Assembly: GCA_001599755.1 (NCBI GenBank)
Contig: BCHX01000006.1
Coordinates: 372,001 to 436,000, forward strand
DNA length: 64,000 nucleotides
Direction of reading: 5' to 3'
Origin: Gliomastix tumulicola
Lineage: Eukaryota > Ascomycota > Sordariomycetes > Hypocreales > Bionectriaceae
Each line of letters starts with the position of its first letter. Position 1 is the stretch's first letter. The position numbers and the translations under genes are program-made. Below the pieces are notes generated by a model, which made no database searches, was not told where the DNA came from, and saw only the letters and a program-made list of their open reading frames with translations. Positions 43,835 through 55,601 of this stretch are shown piece by piece.

Positions 43835-45474
43835 TCAAAGAGGGATATTCAGATATTGAGATCCGTTGAACCGATTATACCTTCGGATGATAGATCGGAA
43901 ATCTGGGGAAACCAGAGCGTGAAGCGAGCCACCCTGTTCGTTACAGGATCCTCGGTCTTCAGAAATCGCCAATCGTCCCTTTTGTCCACCTGCTGTATGT
44001 CGGACCGTAGGACGCTCAAAAAGTGCCACTATTTCTTTGGGTGGCTCATGGTGAGCCCTAGCCGCTTTGCACTTTGAAAATGGATGGACACCTCTGTCAG
44101 AGGTGATGATGCGTCGAGTATTCGGCAGCCTTGGATGAGCTTTGTTACTTGGTCGGAAACGTTGCAGGCTTTTCAGACGAGAGAGTTGGAACTCAGGAGA
44201 CCAGGACGGCAGGCCTGAGCCCCTTCCGATGCCTGTGGCACACCCATGCGGAAAGGGTAGTACTGAAGCATGATAATCTGGTACGAGGTCAATCTTGGTG
44301 TACCCAATAACTCCATAGACCTGATCTCGCGGATCCGTAGATACGCGGCTGCCCAAAAACACTATGCTGAGAAGGGTGCACCTCGAAATGACGTCGAAGT
44401 ACATCCGAGGGCGCACGTATCCTGTCTGTCTTGTTCTGGGGAAGGACAACACTGGCCCCGAATCGCCATTTGAGCTGTGGTCGAGTCTATCATTTTAGAA
44501 GGACACCGACGGTAGTACCTCTTGGACACGATGGCTTTTGACGTACCTAGACCCTGTCCCAGGACGGATGTCGGAACAATCGCTCTAGTGAAGCCCGCGG
44601 CTCAGCAGCCATGACACTGTCCACAGGCCTGCTCGCAGAAATAAAGAAGACATTGAGTGGGTGAGCGTTCAATAGCGCGGGAATGAACCCATTCCGGTTC
44701 ACTTTAGTCTTTTGACTGAAAACGTCGTCAGGCCAGTGGGTGTGAGTGTCCGTGTTGCGAAGCAGCTGCGTGGCATGTTTGGCGGCTAAGTACACGCTGA
44801 ATTGAGTAGACCGAAAGCTGGAGATTGGAGTCGTGGGACGATAGGCAGGCAAAGGTTGCCTCGGCCGATTCGTAGATCTGGCGCATGAGCTGTACTTGTG
44901 ACGATCTCTCATCCAGGTCCTGCTGGCTGATACAGACGGCATCCCCCCACAGGCGAAGGCTTGATCGGTCGTGACCCAGAGACTCGTTGTGTTTTCCGAC
45001 GTGCCGAAGGGTAGACCCGAGGTTCACCGTGACAGGCATTGTCTTCCCATCGACCACAATGTCCTCCGCCACAGACTCGTCACCCCAAACGTATGACCGG
45101 GCAGCATAACTCGGGGCTTGCTTCCTCGAGCGAGGCGGTATGGAGCTTGCACGAGGTTTTGGAACCTTCTGTGGCAAAAAAAGGACCGTCTTTTGAGCTT
45201 GAGACGATCTGCTACCAAGGGGTAGTTTCGGGAACGCCTGGTATATGTTGGCGATAGGGTGGTATTGGTAATACCTTGAGTAGTCGTGACAAAGGAGGTA
45301 TGGTGATACGAGAACCGAACTGAATGTTGCAAGGACTGAGAGTGTTGATGCAAGGCGTCGCGGTTCATTCGTTTGTCGAGAAGAAAGGTTGCAAAGTTGA
45401 TTCGGAATGTAACATCGTTTTGTACTGCCTTTGTGTCGAATAGAACAGTACTGGGGCTGCTTTAGCTTCGCCAT
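43835..45474 (-). pseudogene. Broken HET (heterokaryon incompatibility) domain gene
   Basis: The HET motifs are spread over three reading frames on the minus strand. Segment 1 (45474 to about 44730) has SYVWGDESVAEDIVVDGK and LRLWGDAVCISQQDLDERSS followed by MRQIYESAEATF, the core HET pattern. Segment 2 (about 44800-44547) continues the domain in another frame to LFRHPSWDRV and then a stop, just where an intact gene would read WVxQEV. Segment 3 (44452-43835) has the downstream hallmark STDPRDQVYGVIGY, then LVPDY and LPSWSPEF. At least two frame changes and one stop separate them, and one conserved stretch between segments 2 and 3 is damaged. Intact HET proteins trigger cell death after fusion of unlike strains; this copy should be inactive. 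Confidence 0.75.
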
Positions 45475-46045
45475 ATTGAACTGATGGCTACTAGACCCGG
45501 ACAAGGTGCGCATATGTGTTGCGCCTGACCTACAGACCCGTTGACCGGGCCAGTCTGACAGGACTTACAGCCGCCGTGAGGCGACCTGCCTGCCAGACTG
45601 GCGGATGTTACATCCCTTCGCGTTGTTTTATAGTGATTCGGTCCCGTCAACACTGGCGGTTATTTTAACGTGATGTTCCGCGCTCAACACGGTCACCGCA
45701 GAATCGTCGACATCACCAGCAAGCGGGGAGATGAAATAGTTGAAACAGGCATGTGGTCTAATAAATACTTCGGTTATATGACCATACAGGAATGTGGTCT
45801 AATAAATACTTGGGTTATGTGACTATACAATGTGAGTGTGTATCTGGCTCAATTTTTTCCTTTCTTTTTCTTTTCTTTGTCCCTTTTATGTTTTCAAACT
45901 GCGTGACAGGTTCTATGGGTGGTGCTATGCGGGCATTTGATAAGTTCTCCGGCACTTGTCTCGTTTCTACGTCCTAGCGGAAGATGGTAGGTCCGGGCCC
46001 GGCACGGACACTTCAAAACATGTAGAGAGACACGAGCCATGGTAG
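45475..46045. other. Intergenic between HET relic and PKS 3' end
   Basis: No intact gene. It contains the relic of a CorA-like gene end (45699-45908) and a T/C-rich tract at 45853-45890. Confidence 0.5.
45699..45908 (+). repeat. Dispersed repeat copy C: relic of a CorA-like gene 3' end
   Basis: Sequence at 45700-45738 still encodes a C-terminus like that of the CorA-like protein at 33271-37795 (ESSTSPASGEMK then stop, against ESSTSSASGEMK). The 3' flank also matches 37796-37923. Within it a block of about 40 bp (GTGGTCTAATAAATACTT and what follows) is repeated in tandem at about 45753-45790 and 45794-45832. Most differences from copy B are C-to-T or G-to-A, as expected from repeat-induced point mutation. 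No upstream coding part of the paralogue remains next to it. Confidence 0.65.
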
Positions 46046-49000
46046 CTAGGGAGAGTACTCATCTAACCACTGGCGGAAGTCACCTATCGTCGGATAGTCG
46101 AGGAAAAGACTGCCGCCCACCTTGATATCCAGTTCCATCCGAAGCTTCTCTACAATGACCAATGACAACAGACTGTCAATGCCCATGCAGTCAAAGCTGG
46201 CATCGTCCTCTAAGCTGGAGATCTCCATGGCTGCCTCCCTAGCAATGACCTGCAACGCCTTGTCGGCGAGGCTGTCACCGCCCGGGGCCGGAGCTGGGAC
46301 AGAAGGAGTGACAGTTGAGGCGGCGACGGCAGGAGAAGCCGTAGGCTGTGAAGGCGGTGTTGTCGATGGTGCAGTGGCGGTAACAGTAGCGGCTGTGGTT
46401 ACTGCCACTTTAGCAGGCTTGCTCGGAGCAATCCTCGTAGTCGATGCGGCTGCTGTGTGCGCGGCACCGCCTTTGTCCGCCGGGGAGAAGAAGCGGTTAA
46501 GCAAGAGGCGCGGGTAGCTGCGGAACTGAATGCCCCCAACCATGCCGATGATCTCGTCTTCCTGCATAATGTACACATCGCCAAAATAGACTGTCGGGTC
46601 TTCCGCGGTCGGAATCATCTTGACATACGAACGATACTTAGCACCGGGCAGCAGCGGCCTGGCGAAACGCATCGTCTTCCAGCCGGGCGTGACGCAGTAG
46701 TTGTTCTTGCAGTCCATGGCGTCGGAGCAATTCATGATGAAGCCGGCGAGATGAGCCACGCTGTCAATGAAGTAAGGGGGCACCGTCCACTTGCCCCCTT
46801 CTTTGCTGGTGAGCTGGACGTCGGCGAAGCCCTCGAGCCCGTGCATCACCACGGACTGCATGCCGCGGTACTTGTCGGCGTAGTCGACCAGGTTGCTGGC
46901 GAAGAGGGTGTAGGCCATGTTGCGGGAGAGGCGGCTGGCTTTTCCTTCGGCGGCCATGGTCGTGAGGGCTTCAATGCGGCCCTGTATAAGGTGCGTCAGG
47001 GGGCTCCAAGATGCGAGCCATTCGCTTGCATCACCCAGGAGAATATTGGCCGTGGCGAACGGTTCCGAGACCGAACCGTCGTTGGCTACGTTCTGCCATG
47101 TCAAGTCGACAGTTCCGGGGCTCGTGTTGGCTGTGGTTGCGCTCACTTGGATGAGCTGGGGTAATGACGTGTTGCTGTTGGCCACCAGACCCTTTGTGAC
47201 CACGAGGTTGGCAATGTTCATGTCGGCTATCTTCTTCCCCTTAAGACCAAGGAGATTCTTCTGGAGATACTCGCCGAGGGTGAAGGCGATGTCAGCGTGG
47301 ATAGACTGAGTTGTGTTATCGTTAGCCATGCTCTTTAAGTTTTGCGTTTGCGTTTCTTGTGTCATCACTCACCGATGTAACAACGCCGCAGTCATTCATA
47401 CGATGTCCGTATGCTGCAGCATAGAAATCAGCCTGCATGAGATCGGACTGGATGACGAGTGAGCAGCCATCCTCATCCGACGTCTCCTCGATAATCTCGT
47501 GCACCGTCGACGTTTGGAGACGGCTCTTGGACAACGACGAGTCAGCCTTTGCTGAGACGGTCTGCTGGGTGCCGTAGAATGTGTTGCCCTTGGTCAGGCA
47601 CCAGTCGCCGTTATACTGCAGCCAGTAGTTCTTCTCATTCCACGAATAGGTGGGAAGATCAAGCAGTCGAAGCCTGCTCTCAAACGGACGGTGAAACTCG
47701 GTCCAGGCGACCTTGACGCCGGCAAGATGCAACGCAGCCATGGTCTCGGCAGCCGTCTTGCTGCTGTCCTCGCCACGACGAATCGAAGGCAGGGCAAGCA
47801 GATTTGTCGAGGGGTAGATGGACTTGACGAAACCAGTGCAGACGGGGTGAGGGCCGATCTCGATCCAGACCGTGTCCTCGCCGATGGTGGAAACACTCCG
47901 GGCCCCTTCCAGGGCGGAGACGAAGTCGACTGGCTCTCTCGTCGCGCGGCAGGCGTAGTTGGCGTTGAGCGTCTTACCGTCGAAGACGACCTTGCCGAGC
48001 AGCGGCGAGATGTACGGGATCTTGGGCTCCTGGAAGCTCACACCGGTCCTGCAGACGGCCTCGAAGTCGTGCAGGAGAGGGTCGACCTGCTCCGAGTGGA
48101 AGGCATAGGCGACGGACAGCTTGATGCATCGGAAGCCAGCTGCCTCGAGGATGGGAGCGACACGGTCTATCTCCTCGGCCGTGCCGCTGAGGACCGTATC
48201 CGAGGGACTGTTGATGCAGGCGATGGTATATCGCTCTTTTGGCGCGGCGTCGGCAATCTGCTTCAACGAGGCCCGGACGGCCATCATGCAGTGGCTGCCC
48301 CGCGTGCACTTCTCCTGCATCATCTCGGCTCTGCGTCCGACCATGAAGAGCGCTTCGCTGGCGGAGATGACACCGGCGACGTGCATCGCCGCGTACTCGC
48401 CCAGGCTGTGGCCGACGACGACATCAGGTCGCACGCCGAGAGACGCCCAGTACTTGGCCAGGGCGATCTCGGTACTGACCAGAGCAAGCTGCGTCACCAC
48501 GGGGTCATGCTCGTGGTCTTTGTCGTGCGATCCATCCAGTGCAGGGATGAAGGAGGGGAATCCCTGGCGCTGGGCGAGAGAGTCGAGGCGGTCGATCGCC
48601 TGGCGGAAGACGGGGATGTGGTGGTATAACTCGAGGCTCATGGACTTGTACGAAGCGCCCTGGCCCGTGAAGCAGAAGGCAATGGTCTGCGGGCCGGTCT
48701 TGGAGACTGGGCTGATAGACTCGATTCCGTCGAGGCTCGTTGCCAGCTGCTTCTTCAGCTGGTCTACGCTCGAGCAGACGGGAGCGATGCGGTGCGTGTG
48801 CTGGTACCGGCGGGCTGTCGTCGTGTATGAGAGGTTGCTGAGGCTGGTATCGGGGTGCTTGTCAAGATAGTCGATCAGGGACTTGATGTTCCCGGCCAGA
48901 GACGTCTTGTTCTTGGCCGACACGGAGATGACGTGCGTCTGCCGGGGATCCGGATCCGACTCCGTGCTCAGGTCGGGGCGGGTTGGAGCCTCCTCGAGGA

Positions 49001-51668
49001 CCATGGTCGTATTACCGCCAGCAGCACCAAAGTTGTTCACCGCAGCGAGACGCTTCCGAGTACCGCTGCCCACAGGGGCTTTCCAGTCAGTCATTTCGAG
49101 AGGAATGTGGAGATTGCGCTGGTCAAAGTCGCGCGGGAAGCGAGGATTCATCTCGGTCTTGATGCCGACGTGCGCCGGGATGGCGTTCTTCTGCAGCATC
49201 AGCAGCACCTTGATCAACGCCGTCGTTCCGGCGACAGATTCACCGTGGCCCAAGTTTGCCTTGACTGCGCCGATGTAGAGCGGCTTGTCCTTGCTGCGGC
49301 CTTTGGTCAGGGGCGCGTAGACGTCCATGATGCCCTGCATCTCCTCGAAGTCGCCCGCCTGGGTGCCTGTCCCGTGCAGCTCGACATACGACACGTCCAA
49401 TGGGTTGACGCCCGCCTGCCGGAGCACCTGACGGGAGAGGTCAGACTGATGGCCTGCGTGCGGATGGGTGATGGACACGGCCTCGGCAGAATGGTTCGTC
49501 CCGGCGCCAAGGATAACACCGAGGATGTTGTCGTTGTCAGCCTCGGCATCCTCGAGCCTCTTGATGACTAAGGACCCAATGCCGTCTGCACGGCAGTATC
49601 CATCCGCCGTGGCATCCCACGTCTTGCAGGCATTGGGGCCCTTAGTGAGGAAGTGGCCGTTGCACAGACCGGCGAAACCGTCTGGGTTGGTGAGGACATT
49701 GACGCCTCCGGTGACAGCCATGTCGATGCTGCCAGACCAGAGGGCCTGACACGCGACCTAGATATTTAATCGTGTCAGCAGTCACTTCTGACAATGATGG
49801 ACGCTATATACAAGCAAGTACGTACCTCAATCGCTGCAAGCCCCGAAGAGCAGGCCGTGTCGATGCTGTAACTCGGGCCAGCAAACTTGAAAAAGTAGTT
49901 GATCCGCCCAGGGCCAAACGCCCTGCATCCACCCGGGATATAATACGTGCTGACCTCCTGACCCTGATTCACCTCGCGGTAGTCATCAGCAGCCTGACCG
50001 TAGTATGTGCCGATGCGCTGCAGCTGCGTCGACGGCGTGCGGTTGGGCACGAAGCCTGCCTGCTCCAGCGCCTCGTACGCCGTCACCAGCGACAGCCTCA
50101 TCTGGGGATCGACGACCTGGGCCTCACGCGGCGACATGTTAAAGAAAGGCGCGTCGAACATGCCCGGCTCGTCGATGAAGCAGCCGTACTGCGTCATGCT
50201 CTTGTTCAGCCCCTTGCCCTCCGGGTCGTAGTGCGTGCTGACGTCGAAGCGATCTGCGGGGATCTGACGGGAGACGTCGAGCCCCTTTTCGAGGATCTCC
50301 CAGAACTTCTCGTTGCTTGTAGCGCCGCCGGGGAGTCTGCAGGACATGCCCACGACGGCGAGCTTAGATTGGCCGGGGCCCCGGGGGGTAGAAGAGGAAG
50401 CAGGCGGTCCAACCAGCCAGGATGTCAGGTCGTTGATGGAGACCGAGACCCCTGCGCCTGTGTCCTGGGGAGTAGCCTTGACCTGAGCCGTGAGATCGTT
50501 AAGGGGGAGGGAGTTGCCAAAACTGAAGACCGTCACATCTTCAGCTCCGCTCTGCTTGATCCGGCCGACGAGGCCTTCGATGGTCTGATGCCAGTAAATC
50601 GCGTTCTCGAGCAGCTCCGATATGACACACTCGAATAGCGCCCCCGCATCAGCTGCCGCGTAAGGAAGTCCTGTGCTAGTCGAGTACACTGGAATCAGAG
50701 GCGCGATCTTGGCAGTCACGGCGTGAAGCTGGCTGCCGTAGACGACATTCTGAACATCCTCGCATTGGTAAACGTGAGGCGCGTGGCAGAGGCCCCCGTA
50801 CACGGGGAGAGGTAGGGACCGAGCCTTACGGAAGAACTCGGACTTATTGAACAGCTTTTTCAGTCTTGTTGGGGGCCCGCTAATAGTTACTGAGGTAAGG
50901 CTGACGGCGCTGACGAAGATCTTGCCCGTGCCGGGCGTGTTGGAGCGGGCGTTGATGGAGTCGAGCTCGCTCTGCACTTCGGCCGGGTCGACGCGATGCA
51001 CCACGTACGCCCACGAGTCAGGGTTTTCTTCTGACACGTCACGGGACTCGAGTTGCTCTGAGATGCCGAAGACGTGGATTCCTAGGCGGAAAGCGAGCCT
51101 GACCGCGTCTGCACTGGCCGGTGCCAGGTCCCATACGGTTGGTGACAGTGAGACAGCCGTAGACGCCAACAGGCCGATACCCAGGCCACAGAGCGCCAAA
51201 GATGAAGGGTCAAGCAGCTCGGCTGGGTGCTTTTCGAGATGCCTTTAGACGAGAGTCAGTGTCACGTTGTCCCAACCACACTGGACCTCATGGAGAGGAT
51301 GGCACCTACCCGATATACGCCGCTAGTTGAAGGACAACGAGAAGAACACCCTCGACCGCACCGCAGATAAGGCCCTCTCGAAGTTCGGCATTCTCAACCC
51401 AACTCAGGATGTTGTCAAACGGTGGGATCAGCGCCTTCAGGTCCGCCGGCAGACTGTGAATCTCTTCCTTCACGACTCGCGTCGCCTCGGCAATGAACCG
51501 GGACAGTACCGAGTGGCTGTTGTCCTTCGCATGGTTGCGTAGATGGCGGATCTGGTCTTGTAGATCTCCGCTAGGGAAGTCGTTGTTGAAGTAGACGATG
51601 CTTATTTTCTTGCAGATGTCGCTGTCCGCATCACTGTGTGATGGCGTCTTGGGATCGTAGACGGCCAT
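46046..51668 (-). CDS. Non-reducing polyketide synthase, SAT-KS-MAT-PT-ACP, no thioesterase
   Basis: Four exons, 51668-51310, 51242-49826, 49757-47373 and 47305-46046, 1806 residues. SAT spans about 1-380; its active-site motif reads GLGIG (139-143) where many SATs have GxCxG, while the His of CHAPHVY is kept. KS starts at about 412, with DTACSS near 579 and both His motifs ([18 protein letters not shown]). MAT has GHSLGEYAA near 1041. The PT domain has His in GHRMNDCGV near 1376 and Asp in YFIDSVAH near 1567. One ACP (GIDSLLS, phosphopantetheine Ser near 1764) ends the protein, with no TE or Claisen cyclase. This layout plus a free metallo-beta-lactamase thioesterase next door is that of atrochrysone-carboxylate synthases, which make octaketides for emodin-type anthraquinones. 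Confidence 0.93.
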
Positions 51669-52619
51669 GGTCAGGCAGGAGGAGGAGGAGGAGGAAGAGT
51701 AATCAATAATTGAATGATGAAATGTTGAGAATACTGAATCTGAGGACGTTGCCTGGCTATCGACCGGAATAACGGCGAGTGCACTGCAAGGTCATGACAC
51801 GGAGTCTAGTTGAAAGCATCCGTGTCGAAGGGGGTGTTGAATCTAAACACGTCGTTCGTGCTGCTGCTGAAACTATTGTTGCCATGAGAAATTAGAGAGA
51901 ATGGATATGTCTTGTTTATGCATCAAATAAAATTTTAATTATGCTTATCACTTCAAGGTCGGCGATGCAACGTTGAGGGACCAGGCCGCCTCGGGAGCGG
52001 CTGTCCCTTCGGCGCTGGAGCTCAGAGACCCGAGTGATAAGCTTGACGTGTCCTTGAGCGACAATCTTCCTGGGTTAGACACTTTGTGTGCCCGCTTGGA
52101 CACCGATGGATGCTACCTATCCCGAGATCTCGTGTTAGCTGCTTGGAGTGTCAGCCGGGCGACGACGCATATCCACCGCGCCCGGGCAGAGCGAGATGCG
52201 GCTGCTGACGAGATGTCCTGTTTGTAGGCCCGTTTCGGGGTTTCTTATCGTTACCAGAAGTGGGATAGCTGGAAGTAGAATCGAAGACAAAGGGTGGTTA
52301 GTGAGATCCGGAGTGTGAACTTGTGGCGGTTGCATCGGACTCCGAAGTTGGCGGGTCGAGGACGAAGGTTCCCTAGAGCACTTTTTCTTCGGTTACACAG
52401 GTATTCGACAGACTGTACGTCTCTTTTGCCGTGCTCATCTCACTCCGTGCAACCTATTTCGCATGGCTCTTGTGAATTCCAGGTTCCCAAGTTCAACACA
52501 CCCCTCACTTCTTGTTCTCATTCCCACTCCTTGACTACGACCGGCAAGCATCTTCAACAGAGTATTGACCCAGTCGAACTTTTAACATTACGCATTGGGA
52601 CAGGCCAACTAGACGCAAA
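51669..52619. promoter_or_regulatory. Bidirectional promoter, PKS (-) and thioesterase (+)
   Basis: A 951-bp gap separates the divergent PKS and thioesterase starts, so the two partners needed for chain assembly and release share a control region. CCG, six bases, CGG (51764-51775) lies about 100 bp before the PKS start and has the everted-repeat form bound by some Zn2Cys6 factors. The part at 51900-51955 is A/T-rich. No gene is seen inside. Confidence 0.5.
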
Positions 52620-53685
52620 ATGATTCACACATCGGATATGGAAGTCATGCTCGCCGACAAGGGTGGGTACAGGCAGATCAACAAGTCACTCAACATCTGT
52701 GCATTCGAAGACTACCTCAACGGCCAGACGGCCAATCTCCCCGAGCTCCTGGACGTGGAACAGCTCACTCCTCGCGTCTTGCGTATACTCGGCCAGAACC
52801 CAGGCAAGGTAATGTCACCGTCACACTATGGCATCGTGACAACGCACCGTTTGTGCGCGTCCGCTGCTCACACTTTTTTCGCAGTTCACATATCAGGGGA
52901 CAAACACCTACATCATCGGAATGGGCAGCCATCGACTCCTCGTCGATACAGGTGGTGGCGAACCAGCCTGGGCCGAGCTCATCTCATCAACACTACAACA
53001 CATGGGCATCGGCCTCTCCCACGTGCTGTTGACACACTGGCATGGCGATCACACCGGCGGTGTACCGGACCTGATCCGACTCTATCCGCACCTGCGAGAC
53101 TTCATCTACAAGAACGAGCCGGACGATGGCCAGCAGGACATATACGACGGCCAGGTGTTCCAGGTCGAGGGCGCGACTGTGCGCGCTCTGCACGTCCCCG
53201 GGCACTCAGACGACCACATGTGCTTCGTGCTCGAGGAGGAGAGCGCCATGTTCACCGGTGACAACGTCCTCGGGCACGGGACCAGCGCGGTCGAGGATCT
53301 GGGCACCTTCATGGACAGCCTGCAGAAGATGCACGACCAGCAGTGCAAGATCGGGTACTCCGCTCATGGTGTCACCATCGCAGACCTGCCAGCCAAGATC
53401 GAGCGAGAGCTGGGGAGCAAGTTCAGGCGGGAGAGGCAGGTCATGCAAGCGCTGAGGAAACTCGGGGCAGCCCGCGGGGCGAGCGCGAGGGCCGTCACGG
53501 TGAGGGACCTTGTAACGGAGATCTATGGCGGGTCGCTCGATAAGACCACGAGGACTTTGGCGTTGGAGCCGTTTATCGATGAGGTGCTCCGCAAGTTGGC
53601 GGGGGATTGTCGGGTTGGGTTCCAGGTCCGACGGGGGGAGAAGGAGAGGAAGTGGTATGCGGTTGATGTTGTAGCTAGTCCCTGA
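52620..53685 (+). CDS. Metallo-beta-lactamase-type thioesterase partner of the PKS
   Basis: Two exons, 52620-52808 and 52885-53685, 329 residues. The fold is recognised by FTYQGTNTYIIG, the zinc-binding THWHGDHTGG at 113-122 (HxHxDH), the third metal site GHSDDHMCF, and the ligand Asp in MFTGDNVLGHG. The same family includes the atrochrysone carboxyl-ACP thioesterases of Aspergillus anthraquinone clusters, which hydrolyse the finished octaketide from a PKS lacking its own TE. Its position, divergent from such a PKS, fits that role. No signal peptide is present, so it is cytosolic. Confidence 0.92.
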
Positions 53686-54229
53686 TTCTTCCGGCGCTGT
53701 ACTTTTTCCTCTCCTTGCTTCGACCGACCATGAAATTGATGACTTTCCAATGGCATAGTACGATACGGGGATTCAAAGATGACTACAGCACGTGTGTGCG
53801 GATTCACTCGACCACCCGCTGTGCCAAGTAATGTTCTCCGGGGTTCGGACTGCGGACAATTGCCCGATCAGCTCGGGGCATTCTTTTCGCTGTGCGGGTA
53901 CTTGGCCGGGCTTCGGTCTAGCTGATTCTACTGTCGGTCACGAATAGGGGCCGGGCTATTCCAATGGTGCTGGTGACTTCAGGCCCGGTAGGCGTGGTGT
54001 CGGGTGTCACGTACCTTTCTTTGCTATCTTTTCTGACGTTTTTTCTCTTTCTTGGCGAGGGCCGAAATCATCAGTCATCATCCTGCTGTCCTTTTGCTGT
54101 CTTGAATTCCAAGTTTACGGTATACGTACTCCATAAGGCTCCCCAATACGTGGTGGGAGATATCACGAAAAGGCCCATTGATTGTCCAAACGACACAGTC
54201 TGTAGTATCACCCTACAAAGCTCTCCAGC
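53686..54229. other. Intergenic, thioesterase to EthD gene
   Basis: About 540 bp with no gene; it must hold the promoter of the EthD-domain gene. Several CGG triplets occur around 53840-53930 with no regular spacing. Confidence 0.5.
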
Positions 54230-54791
54230 ATGTCTGACGCCCAAGAAATTCCCGCCCCTCCTGCTGGTGACCCTAGCACTCAATTTCTCTGCCTGACCAT
54301 CTGCGGTTACCGACGACCAGGCATGAGTGAGGAGGACTACAGGCATCATATGACTCAGGTTTCGGCGCCAATGACGAGTGGCTTGATGGTGAAATATGGC
54401 GTCAAGAGATGGACAATGGTGAGTGACCTTGTCACACGCTACCCGAGTGTCACTTTTGACTGTGATGGGAGCGCGAGCACTTTCATTCTCTTGGGATATT
54501 TTCCACATTCTGATGCAAAGTGCACAGATTCATAACACGACCGAGACGCGCGGTCTCATGACAAGGCTCTTCGACCACCAGATGACGCAGCTCGCGGACT
54601 TCGACTGCTTCAGCCAGGTCGTCTTCCACAGCGTCGACGATTACAAACGCATGAAGCAGGACCCGTGGTACAAGGAGCATCTGCAGGGCGACCACGAGAA
54701 GTTTGCGGACACGAAGCGGAGCATGATGACCATTGGCTGGGTGACGGAGCTGATTAACGATGGGGTTGTAGTCCATGAGAGGAAGACTTAG
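54230..54791 (+). CDS. EthD-domain protein, probable atrochrysone carboxylate decarboxylase/dehydratase
   Basis: Two exons, 54230-54418 and 54528-54791, 150 residues. The small ferredoxin-like EthD fold is seen in [20 protein letters not shown], which starts the domain, and the C-terminal block [20 protein letters not shown], then [13 protein letters not shown]. In emodin-type clusters a homologous EthD protein acts straight after the thioesterase, removing the carboxyl group (and possibly water) from atrochrysone carboxylic acid to give the anthrone. Its location between thioesterase and anthrone oxygenase genes supports this; the exact reaction is inferred from family knowledge. Confidence 0.82.
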
Positions 54792-54892
54792 GTAGATGGC
54801 AATCAAGTTTATTTTCATTTGCTTCAGATTTCCATGTTATTTGGTGTCATAACGGTAGCAGTACATGGTCTGAGGCTACCACTATTTCTCTT

Positions 54893-54894
<2 letters not shown>

Positions 54895-54935
<41 letters not shown>
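54895..54935. repeat. (TG)n microsatellite
   Basis: Twenty perfect TG units in the gap between the convergent EthD and anthrone-oxygenase genes. It is likely polymorphic and could be used as a strain marker; no coding effect. Confidence 0.95.
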
Positions 54936-54936
<1 letters not shown>

Positions 54937-55064
54937 TATCTATCGGTCTGTCTGTTCCAGCGCAAGACATCCAAAGAAAACACGCTCGAAAGCATCAAGG
55001 CCTCTCAAACCCATTACCGCCCAAGGGAACAAGATGAATACTAGACAGGACCAAATATAGCGAC

Positions 55065-55601
55065 TCAGCGCTGCCCAAACGTCCCGATGAGCGCGCCAGA
55101 TAGGGGAAACAGACATCTCGTGAAATGCAACCAGGCCCATTTCACCACCAACTCCTTCGCCTCCTCAGTCTCGATCGACAGGGACCCCAATTGCCCCTCG
55201 GCATCGAGTTTAAACAGCGTGTTGTTTGTGGGAGCCATGATAAACCAGGTAAAAGGAAGCATGGTCATGGTAGTCGCTGCGGCCAGGGCCAAGGTTCCCC
55301 AGGGTCGTCTCGCCCGGCTCCGCTGGATGCAAAGCGACGCGTACAGTACAAAGGTTCCGATGGCCAGAACTGGCATCGTCTTATGGCCGTACCAGTACAT
55401 GTGCCTCCACTGGGAGATAAGGAGCGCAGGGTCGGTTGCGAGATCCAGGAGGACGGGCACCATGACGAAGCAGAGAGACATCATTGCCCCTGAGAGGACT
55501 CGTCAGTGACACATTGTTGGAAGCAACGTCCGTTGGGGTTACAAACCAGAGAGGAAAGACCCCGAAATCACGGCTGCCGCTCCGTTGACCGCTTTTTCCA
55601 T
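55065..55601 (-). CDS. DUF1772 membrane protein, probable anthrone oxygenase
   Basis: Two exons, 55601-55547 and 55489-55065, 159 residues; the 57-nt intron uses a GTTTGT donor. The protein has about four hydrophobic segments, including AAAVISGSFLSGAMMSLCFV, a second around MPVLAIGTFVLYASL and a third at LALAAATTMTMLPFTWFIM, plus the conserved APTNN motif after the third. This is the pattern of HypC-like DUF1772 proteins that oxidise anthrones to anthraquinones without an obvious cofactor. It would convert emodin anthrone to emodin here. The first exon was found from the family-like N-terminus and in-frame splice. Confidence 0.83.
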
